Below are positions 57,699 through 64,000 of a stretch of 64,000 nt of DNA, one piece after another. The DNA is from a bacterium (GTDB taxonomy: Bacteria; Omnitrophota; Gorgyraeia; Zapsychrales; Zapsychraceae): assembly GCA_030429765.1 (NCBI GenBank), contig JAUIER010000020.1, positions 1 through 64,000 of the forward strand. The letters run 5' to 3'. The notes below the pieces were generated by a model, which was given only the letters and a program-made list of their open reading frames with translations, did not search any database and was not told the DNA's origin. The translations under genes were made by a program, and so were the position numbers. Every line of letters begins with the position of its first letter. Within the stretch, counting starts at the first letter, position 1.

Positions 57699-58684
57699 GT
57701 TGATGTTCCTCCGATCTCACAATCCTCGGGATGATCCGGAATCAAAAATCCGGCGCATCCGGCAAAGAGCGTCACCAATGTCGCCGCGATACTGATGGTC
57801 GCCAGCCCTTCGATCGCGAGGATTAAATGTTTGGCCGATTCCACTGGATACTGCAGAAAATTTCGTTGGTTCTGAACCACTAAAATCCCGACGAGGAGAA
57901 AGCCGGCAAAACCGGCGATATAGATAATCCTCATTAGGGCATTGCGCGCGGAAAGGTCCACGGTCGTCCCGCCCACGAGCATCAGGATAATCACACCGGC
58001 CAGCATGGCACCGGCCTGAAACGCGCCGCCCGGCGCGTGTCCGCCCGCCCACAATAGATAAAAAGCCATCAACACCATCACGGGTGTGAGCAGATATAAA
58101 AATACAGCCAGCACACGGCTCTTTTTGGGCAACGCCCTATTAAGGGAAATCGGTTGGGTCGCGTGCAGGGCAAAGATCGCGAAGACAACCAGCAGCAGCA
58201 CGCCGATTTCCAGTAATGTATCGTACCCGCGAAAATTTAAGATCACGGCCGTCACCGAATTCTTCACCCCGCTATGGCTCATTTCTCCTGCTACATGGGC
58301 CGACAGACCGGTGAAGGTTTGGTCAAGTTGAAAGATCGTCCAGCACAGAATACCGCCGAACATGGAGACCAGAAAGGTAAAGATCAGCTCACGCGGTTGA
58401 CGGGACAGGAAAGATGAACGGTCGGACGCGCGTTGTCGGCCCGATCCGGATTCGATGTAGCCGAGGCTTCCCAAAAACAATACGCCGGTCAGCGCCGAGC
58501 CGATCACCGCTTCCACCAAAGCAACATCCGGTGCCTGCAATTCGACCCAGGCCAACGAGATCAGCATTCCGAGCAGAATAAACAAAACAATGCTCGTGAA
58601 CAAATCCCGTGAGCGCAGCATCATCCAGGTCAGAAAGATCAAAACAACGGCGAGTAAGTAGTCAAATGCGGTGGCAGTGGTCAT
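57695..58684 (-). CDS. Fused MbhD (DUF4040) and MnhB subunit
   Basis: 329 aa from the ATG at 58684, overlapping mrpG (ATGA). Residues about 1-75 are the DUF4040/MbhD module (SLAWVELQAPDVALVEAVIGSALTG), normally the C-terminal part of MrpA. Residues about 85-125 resemble MbhE, and about 160-315 are MnhB (GGHAPGGAFQAGAMLAGVIILML). This fusion explains why no standard mrpA is present. Confidence 0.88.
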   Translation of the reverse strand: MTTATAFDYLLAVVLIFLTWMMLRSRDLFTSIVLFILLGMLISLAWVELQAPDVALVEAVIGSALTGVLFLGSLGYIESGSGRQRASDRSSFLSRQPRELIFTFLVSMFGGILCWTIFQLDQTFTGLSAHVAGEMSHSGVKNSVTAVILNFRGYDTLLEIGVLLLVVFAIFALHATQPISLNRALPKKSRVLAVFLYLLTPVMVLMAFYLLWAGGHAPGGAFQAGAMLAGVIILMLVGGTTVDLSARNALMRIIYIAGFAGFLLVGILVVQNQRNFLQYPVESAKHLILAIEGLATISIAATLVTLFAGCAGFLIPDHPEDCEIGGTST

Positions 58685-58980
58685 CGCGACTCCTTGGGCT
58701 GAATCTTCATGCGCAGCGCCGATCGCGCGATCAGATAACACGACGTCGCGCTGGCAATGATGATCAGGATCCAGATCACAAAAAGTTTGACGGTGATGGC
58801 CAGACTGCCGCTGAGCATCGCCAGACCGATCACGACAAAACCCAAGCCGATATTATCCGCCTTGGTCAGCGCGTGCAGGCGGCTGTAGATATCCGGGAAC
58901 CGCAGCAATCCCACGGTACCGGCAATAAAAAAGACGATCCCGATCCCGATCATGATATGGGCCAGCCACGCGATGATCAT
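58681..58980 (-). CDS. mrpG: Mrp antiporter subunit MrpG
   Basis: 99 aa from the ATG at 58980, overlapping mrpF (ATGA). Three helices with GTVGLLRFPDIYSRLHALTKADN, the unmistakable MrpG loop. Confidence 0.94.
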   Translation of the reverse strand: MIIAWLAHIMIGIGIVFFIAGTVGLLRFPDIYSRLHALTKADNIGLGFVVIGLAMLSGSLAITVKLFVIWILIIIASATSCYLIARSALRMKIQPKESR

Positions 58981-59264
58981 GATTTGCCCCCTGCTGTGTT
59001 GGCCTCGGTCGTGCTGTACCACGTTAGGCGCACAAAACCGATGGTTGACATCGCCGCCAGCACGGCGATCACCAGCGCGAGGTCATACAAGAATGATTCC
59101 TGGCGCAGCACAGCCAAAAGTAACACAATGGCCACGGACGCAGTTCCGCAGAGTTGGACGGCCAGCATACGGTCGGCTCGCGTGGGTCCCATGAAGACGC
59201 GGATCAGCCCGATAAAGATGGATAGTAGCAACAGGCAGACAAAAATAATCTCGACGATGTACAT
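58977..59264 (-). CDS. mrpF: Mrp antiporter subunit MrpF
   Basis: 95 aa, three helices. IRVFMGPTRADRMLAVQLCGT is the MrpF signature. Starts directly after the mrpE stop. Confidence 0.94.
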   Translation of the reverse strand: MYIVEIIFVCLLLLSIFIGLIRVFMGPTRADRMLAVQLCGTASVAIVLLLAVLRQESFLYDLALVIAVLAAMSTIGFVRLTWYSTTEANTAGGKS

Positions 59265-59768
59265 CTAAATGGCCTCCCCGAAAAGATAGGCGACACGGTC
59301 TTCAAGGGTACGCAGATTCGCCTGATTGGGATTATCCATGTCAAGTACATGCACACGGATATCCTTATCACGTAGATGTACGCTCAGCGTCCCGGGCAAT
59401 AGGCTGATCGCGTTGACGAAAAAGACCCGCGCGAAATCACCTTTTAAGCGGATCGGATAGGACAGAAAACCGGCCTTGACCGGACAATCCGGATGAAAGG
59501 CCCGGTAGGCCACGTCCAATCCCCCGGCAATCGATTGCTGTATGAAATAGATGACGAATGGAATGATACGGGCGAAACGGATACGGCACGTGGGTATCGT
59601 GGGCAGAAAATGCAATACGCCCAGCGCGATCAGAATAGCCGGCACTCCGATCAGCCACGAGTCCGGACTCTCTCCTGCCAGTAGATACCACGCCGCCGCC
59701 ATCAATATCGCCGGGAAGACGGTACGTGAGACAAGCGACGGATCAGATTTTTGAGTGTTTGCGTTCAT
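59265..59768 (-). CDS. mrpE: Mrp antiporter subunit MrpE
   Basis: 167 aa, about four helices in the N-terminal half, then a cytoplasmic domain with FVNAISLLPGTLSVHLRDKDIRVHVLD, the family signature. First gene of the operon. The 127-nt gap upstream holds an AT-rich stretch with a small hairpin (GATAA/TTATC) and no promoter that I can define. Confidence 0.92.
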   Translation of the reverse strand: MNANTQKSDPSLVSRTVFPAILMAAAWYLLAGESPDSWLIGVPAILIALGVLHFLPTIPTCRIRFARIIPFVIYFIQQSIAGGLDVAYRAFHPDCPVKAGFLSYPIRLKGDFARVFFVNAISLLPGTLSVHLRDKDIRVHVLDMDNPNQANLRTLEDRVAYLFGEAI

Positions 59769-59895
59769 GGTTGATTGACGGATTCACGACAGAGAAACGC
59801 TCTGGCCGCTTAATAAGTCGCAGCGATAAGCAATTCACTGATAACTTTTTATCACAAATTAGGGGGAATATAAACTGAAACCTGTGTCGAAACGG

Positions 59896-60981
59896 CTAGG
59901 ATGGCTTGCGCGAATACGTCGTAAGCTCGCACCCGAACTGATCGACAAAATAATTGTCCATCTCATCCGCCTTGAGGATCATTTGGCGGATATTGGCCTT
60001 GATATCAGCAGCCTTGTCCGACAGGATATCAGAAAGATGCACGCGATAATACATGGAGATCTGATTGTCATAAATGCCGAGATTGTAGGGTTTCACCGGG
60101 CGGCTGAGAATGTACTCGTAGAGTTTCTCCAGGTTTTCCTTGGGAAGTTTGTTGAGCGGTGATGTGACAAATAAATAATTCGTGTCGTAAACAAAGATCC
60201 GGATCATACAGCTGCCGTGATGAAATTCCCAGAATTCGTGACCGCTGCGTCCCAGAACCGGGCTGACAATGACATCCTTGATCGCGTCCTCAACAAACAC
60301 GGCCAGCGTGGTCAAAGGGGTTTCATCAAATAATTTTTTGTCGATCGTCGCCCCGCAATTCGGACAATAGGCTACTGCTTCGGATAAAATTTCATTACAG
60401 GAATGACATTTGATCGAAAAGGCATCACCGATATCCGCTGGCAGTCCCGCCAATTCATCCTTAAGCGCCTGAAACGGAATGGCGAAACCCACATTGTCGG
60501 CCTCGGTGATCTTGGCGGTGGTGATGCCGATCAAATGGCCTTTCTCATTGACAATCGGTCCGCCGCTGTTCCCGGGATTGACGGCCGCATCGGTCTGGAT
60601 GTAGTTGCGTCCATTATTGATCTGATTGACCGACGAGATAATCCCCTCTGTCTCGGTGTACGGCATCCCGTAAGGAAATCCCAAGACATAAACCTTGTCA
60701 CGATTTTGGATCTCGTCCGTATGATCTGTGATGATCTGCGGCAGCCCCTCGGAATTAAACGGCGCCGGGACCTTTAGAAAGGCCAAATCCACATCCGGAT
60801 TGGCGTATACGACGGTCGCCACGTAACGGTTACGATCCTGATCCTCGATACCCACCACATGCGCCCCGTTGATCACGTGATGATTGGTCACAATCACATT
60901 GCGGTCGGCATACCAGAAACCGCTGCCGGTCCCCTGGGCGGTGTTGATCTTGAAAACTGATTTGGCGAGTGACTGAGTCAT
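59896..60981 (-). CDS. Trypsin-like protease with zinc ribbon and YbjN-like C-terminal domain
   Basis: 361 aa, no signal peptide, so probably cytoplasmic, unlike HtrA. Protease triad: His in TNHHVI (about 37), Asp in NPDVDLAFLKV (about 67), Ser in NPGNSGGP (about 141). There is no PDZ domain. A four-Cys zinc ribbon (CHSC...CPNC, about 196-213) follows. Residues about 235-355 form a domain that recurs in the neighbouring gene and resembles YbjN/secretion-chaperone folds (HGSCMIRIFV, VTSPLNKLPKENL, DNYFVDQFGCEL). It starts 13 nt after that neighbour. The ribosome site is poor, suggesting low translation or coupling. Confidence 0.83.
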   Translation of the reverse strand: MTQSLAKSVFKINTAQGTGSGFWYADRNVIVTNHHVINGAHVVGIEDQDRNRYVATVVYANPDVDLAFLKVPAPFNSEGLPQIITDHTDEIQNRDKVYVLGFPYGMPYTETEGIISSVNQINNGRNYIQTDAAVNPGNSGGPIVNEKGHLIGITTAKITEADNVGFAIPFQALKDELAGLPADIGDAFSIKCHSCNEILSEAVAYCPNCGATIDKKLFDETPLTTLAVFVEDAIKDVIVSPVLGRSGHEFWEFHHGSCMIRIFVYDTNYLFVTSPLNKLPKENLEKLYEYILSRPVKPYNLGIYDNQISMYYRVHLSDILSDKAADIKANIRQMILKADEMDNYFVDQFGCELTTYSRKPS

Positions 60982-60994
60982 AAATTAAAATTTT

Positions 60995-62149
60995 TTAACG
61001 GTTGAAGATCGACGAGAATAATCCCTTGCCCGACCGCGGGATGTGGCGTCCGGTCATGATATCGTTCAAACATCCCCAGAGTGTGGCGGATGATTTCTTC
61101 CACGGATCACCCGAGGCCTTTTTCAAACTGCGGCTGATAAAATCGGCCGTGTCATTCAACACATTGTATGAATAAAACAGATGATAAAACGCGTACAGAC
61201 AGGTCATGGAGCACATCATATGATTTCCGTCATTACGCTCTTTGCTGGCCCGTTCATAACTGGGCTGCAGCTGATTCTTGAAATTTTGGATCAATCCGAT
61301 GGATTTATACGGGATAAAGATCTCGACCTGATAGATATCGTGCAGGAACTTTTCCTTGCCCTCCTGCTCCAGACGTTCGAGAAACTTCTTGGCCGTGTCG
61401 ATCTGCACCATCATGTCGCCCTTGGTCTGCATAAAACCGATGACCTTCTCGATCTCGTTACGGATCGTGCCCTGCGGCGCGAAGCAATAATCCAGCCGTT
61501 TTATCGACATATTGAGCATGTCCCAAGCGGACCCATGCCAGCGTTTTTCCTCGAAATACTGCACAAAGGCGCGTGTCTCCTGAAAAATATTTAACGCGGT
61601 GTCCCACACCTTGTCGAGCTTGGCATCCGGATAGGATGTGACCTCGGGCTTCTGGATGTGCTCGGCCCCAAAGTCCTCAATAAACTGATCATCGTAATTA
61701 TCGGCATTGATACAGATCTCGTAGAGCATGTCATAGATCTTGTAGGGCTCGGAAAGCGACAAATCACAGTCACCAAAGAATGTCAATTCATCGTCGCGTA
61801 GATAAATTTGTGACAACTTAAGCGGGGTAAAGTTCAACTGCGCAACCTGACGCATCAGCGGAACACGCTGCTCTTTGGGCATCTTGAGAAATGGCGCGCG
61901 CACCTTGATGACGTCATTCTCAATCTTGATCGTGATAATCACCGAACCATGCGGGATGCGAAACTCCGTGCGGTCTTTATTGGCGTACTTCTTGAATACC
62001 GACGGATTGATATATTTGAGGGTTTTGTGAAAACTGTCGAGATATTTTTTCTTCTTCCACGCGTCCAGCACGGCGTCCCAGGCCAGCACATCCACGTTGG
62101 AGGCATGCGAACGAAGAATAGATGAAAAATATTTTGGTGAATTATCCAT
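60995..62149 (-). CDS. Unknown protein sharing the protease's C-terminal (YbjN-like) domain
   Basis: 384 aa, soluble. Residues about 45-155 parallel the protease's last domain segment by segment: FRIPHGSVIITIKI, VRAPFLKMPKEQR, DNYDDQFIEDFGAEH. The remaining 220 residues are largely helical, with no catalytic motif that I can see. The gene probably forms a unit with the protease 13 nt downstream and may recruit or be cleaved by it (inference). Confidence 0.65.
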   Translation of the reverse strand: MDNSPKYFSSILRSHASNVDVLAWDAVLDAWKKKKYLDSFHKTLKYINPSVFKKYANKDRTEFRIPHGSVIITIKIENDVIKVRAPFLKMPKEQRVPLMRQVAQLNFTPLKLSQIYLRDDELTFFGDCDLSLSEPYKIYDMLYEICINADNYDDQFIEDFGAEHIQKPEVTSYPDAKLDKVWDTALNIFQETRAFVQYFEEKRWHGSAWDMLNMSIKRLDYCFAPQGTIRNEIEKVIGFMQTKGDMMVQIDTAKKFLERLEQEGKEKFLHDIYQVEIFIPYKSIGLIQNFKNQLQPSYERASKERNDGNHMMCSMTCLYAFYHLFYSYNVLNDTADFISRSLKKASGDPWKKSSATLWGCLNDIMTGRHIPRSGKGLFSSIFNR

Positions 62150-62242
62150 AATTTGAGTGTCACGCGGGATTGGATGATGATACTGAGGGTATTATAGATT
62201 GAATCGGGACGGTGTCAACGATTAGTGGAAATAACGCGCGGT

Positions 62243-63172
62243 CTAGCGGTGGGCGGCCTCGTTCAGGCGATGCAGCGCCTGGCGGATGTTCTTTTGAGAC
62301 ATCATTTTCTCCAGCCGTTTGAGCGGAAGACGGGCGATTTCACCGGCGCGCGTGAACCACATGTATGCCGAGATGTGATCTTCAGGTCCGCCGATACCGT
62401 CACGCAGCATCTCACCAAACTTGAGCTGTCCCTCGGGATGTCCGACCTCGGCGGCCTGTTTGTAGTACTGCCGCGCCTTGATGATATCGAGTTTCTTGCC
62501 GTGCGTGCCTTCTTCAAATGATCGCGCCAGCAACATCATGGCATCCCCATTGTCCTGCCCGATGGCCCGGTCGATCCACGACCATCCGGCCTTGATATTG
62601 GCATCCGTCTTCAACAGCTCCCGTCCATAGGCCAATTGCGCCAGGTCATGATTTTTGTCAGCAGCCTGAAACAGCCACTTGAGTGCGGCCTCAGTGTCCG
62701 GCTCAACCCCCTTGCCCTCCAAGAAATTTCGACCGGCCTTGTATTGGGCCTCAAGCTCGCCGTGTTCCGCCGCTTTGAGATACCAAATGTGGGACTGTTT
62801 GTCATTCTGACCCACGCCCTGACCGGTTTCGTACAGCGATCCGAGGAGGCTTTGGGCAGCAGGATAATCGCGCTGCGCCGCCATCAAGGTCCAGTAAAAT
62901 CCGCGTTCTGAATCTTTATCCACACCGATGCCTTCAAAATACAACCGGCCAAACTCCATCTGTCCTTCAGGATGACCTGATTCGGCCAACTCACTCAGCA
63001 ACTCTACGGCCCGTTTGATCTTGTTGTCTCGAATAGCCGAGTGGGCATAACGTAACATCTTGGCCGCCTCGGCCGGTTCAATGGCCTTGCCTCCATTGCG
63101 CGGACTGCACTGCAATCCCGTCACGGATACCAGTAGACAGAGTATCAATATTGAAAGGTGTAGTTTCATCAT
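62243..63172 (-). CDS. Sel1-repeat secreted protein
   Basis: 309 aa. An N-terminal hydrophobic leader (about residues 4-22) ends near GLQCS; it may be a lipoprotein but the -1 Gln is not typical. About six Sel1 (TPR-like) repeats follow, each with the AAEHGELEAQYKAGRNFLEGKG pattern. Such solenoids mediate protein-protein contacts in the envelope. It is 93 nt upstream of the protease pair on the same strand. Confidence 0.87.
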   Translation of the reverse strand: MMKLHLSILILCLLVSVTGLQCSPRNGGKAIEPAEAAKMLRYAHSAIRDNKIKRAVELLSELAESGHPEGQMEFGRLYFEGIGVDKDSERGFYWTLMAAQRDYPAAQSLLGSLYETGQGVGQNDKQSHIWYLKAAEHGELEAQYKAGRNFLEGKGVEPDTEAALKWLFQAADKNHDLAQLAYGRELLKTDANIKAGWSWIDRAIGQDNGDAMMLLARSFEEGTHGKKLDIIKARQYYKQAAEVGHPEGQLKFGEMLRDGIGGPEDHISAYMWFTRAGEIARLPLKRLEKMMSQKNIRQALHRLNEAAHR

Positions 63173-63500
63173 CGTTCGTTAGTGAATTAAGAATGAAAAT
63201 TGCTTATGGGTAGTTTATCGCATTCGGTGGAGTCCGCAAAGGGATGATTTGGTTTTTCGGGGGGCAAAATCGATCCGCAGGAAAATAATTCCCTGTTAAT
63301 GATCCATCCGCCAAATAAGCTTGAATATTCTATTTAGTACATTTTGTTGCCTTTTATAAATTTGACATATATTTACAGATTAATACATTTAAAGGGCCTA
63401 ACATGAACATCTGCTTTCTTTGATTAATTCGTCGATTAAGTCGGAATTAATGCTGAAGTCATTGAAAGCGCTAATTTTGGGGAGTTCTGACACCAATTTT
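63173..63500 (-). other. AT-rich gap with no gene
   Basis: 328 nt. On the minus strand TTTGCG and TAAACT, 17 nt apart and about 50 nt before the Sel1 gene, may be its promoter. On the plus strand a TTGACA (near 63363) is followed by a TACATT-like box, but no ORF lies downstream. No terminator hairpin was seen after the methyltransferase. One minus-strand frame stays open over 63398-63607 with no ribosome site. Confidence 0.5.
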
Positions 63501-64000
63501 TTAAATCCGGCTGCCCCAGCGACGCGTGCGGGCTTGCGAGTATCTGGCCCATGGGAGAATTCGGCCGATCCAACGGAAGATACCATGTTCATTGATCCAC
63601 TCGGCATACGCCACGTATTCGGGATAGTTGGATAGATGATTCTCTTCGGTCTTGGCGCGCAGAAAATAAATCACCGAGATCGCGGTCAGCGCCAGGGTAT
63701 GCCTCACCGCCGCATCGTTTCCATCAATCGACAGAAACGGTACCGAAATCAACCACCAGCTCGCCACCTTACACAAATACGCCGGATGTTTGGTGAAGCG
63801 ATACGGTCCCGACGTGATAATCCCGCGGTAGGTCAGGTTCGACATGCGATAGCCAAAGGCCACGGTCGACAACGCGTAGATGAAGGTGAGTCCGAGGATC
63901 AAGACATACGCCGTCCAAAACACCGGCGGGTTGAGCACGAACCAGTCATTCCACTGCAGCCCATCATCATACGTCAGCAATGACAATCCAAAATTGGCAT
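63501..64000 (-). CDS. Isoprenylcysteine/phospholipid methyltransferase-like protein (partial)
   Basis: The frame is open to the window edge, so the N-terminus lies beyond base 64000; at least 165 codons are present. About four helices. GPYRFTKHPAYLCKV and RAKTEENHLSNYPEYVAYAE match the S-adenosylmethionine-binding C-terminal half of the ICMT/PEMT-type membrane methyltransferases. Substrate unknown. The C-terminus ends in a basic stretch (RYSQARTRRWGSRI). Confidence 0.8.
   Translation of the reverse strand, partial: ANFGLSLLTYDDGLQWNDWFVLNPPVFWTAYVLILGLTFIYALSTVAFGYRMSNLTYRGIITSGPYRFTKHPAYLCKVASWWLISVPFLSIDGNDAAVRHTLALTAISVIYFLRAKTEENHLSNYPEYVAYAEWINEHGIFRWIGRILPWARYSQARTRRWGSRI

Overview
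This window comes from a Gram-negative, respiring but partly anaerobic bacterium. It encodes outer-membrane barrels, lipoproteins, Tat substrates, a TatA and periplasmic multiheme cytochromes. It also encodes pyruvate:flavodoxin/ferredoxin oxidoreductase (PFOR) and an NAD-linked [NiFe] hydrogenase. I saw no rRNA, tRNA, CRISPR array, insertion sequence or phage gene. Base composition looks even throughout, so this reads as chromosome. The phylum cannot be fixed from sequence alone; the gene mix would fit an uncultured lineage such as Omnitrophota or a deltaproteobacterium-like group, but that is a guess. Almost every gene is on the minus strand. The exception is a four-gene plus-strand block at 29.5-33.4 kb.

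Layout, left to right. 0.1-6.8 kb: mixed housekeeping genes (large secreted protein of unknown function, Tat-exported aldo/keto reductase, DUF3592 protein, VIT/CCC1-type metal transporter, CPA2 antiporter with CBS domains, unknown 178-aa protein). 7-11.6 kb: nifJ (PFOR) followed by a dihydroorotate-dehydrogenase-like gene. 11.9-26.1 kb: a complete HoxEFUYH-type hydrogenase operon with all maturation genes (hypA, hypB, a previously unannotated 46-codon membrane peptide, hypF, hypC, hypD, hypE). It is preceded by the maturation protease, a deacetylase and a CoA-transferase/GNAT fusion. 26.2-29.3 kb: small metabolic genes. 29.5-33.4 kb (+): DUF2490 outer-membrane protein, SLC13-type transporter, cyclic-nucleotide-domain histidine kinase and response regulator.

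33.4-43.6 kb: a long, tightly overlapped periplasmic nitrate reductase operon. It reads, in order of transcription, Rrf2 regulator, porin, tetraheme cytochrome, Tat-FeS protein, NrfD-type membrane protein, NapD, NapA, four-heme NapB-like protein, unknown 149-aa protein, TatA, MOSC, hemerythrin, MobA. It has no NapC. 43.7-49.6 kb: CBS protein, MgtE, and a molybdate operon modA-(Mop protein)-modB-modC-aquaporin that would supply NapA. 49.6-52.4 kb: lipoproteins, YdeI-like protein and a cupredoxin. 52.6-59.8 kb: an Mrp-type Na+/H+ antiporter operon with three antiporter-like subunits and no standard MrpA. 59.9-63.2 kb: a cytoplasmic-looking trypsin-like protease with a zinc ribbon, a neighbour sharing its C-terminal domain, and a Sel1-repeat protein. 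The window ends in a partial methyltransferase.

Inferred energy scheme: pyruvate and H2 feed ferredoxin, NADH and quinone pools. The NrfD/FeS/cytochrome module passes electrons to NapA in the periplasm, and the Mrp and CPA2 systems manage ion gradients. The most promising leads are the 46-aa His/Cys-rich membrane peptide inside the hyp cluster, the non-canonical Nap operon with its duplicated NapB and unknown 149-aa protein, and the protease/shared-domain pair at 60-62 kb.
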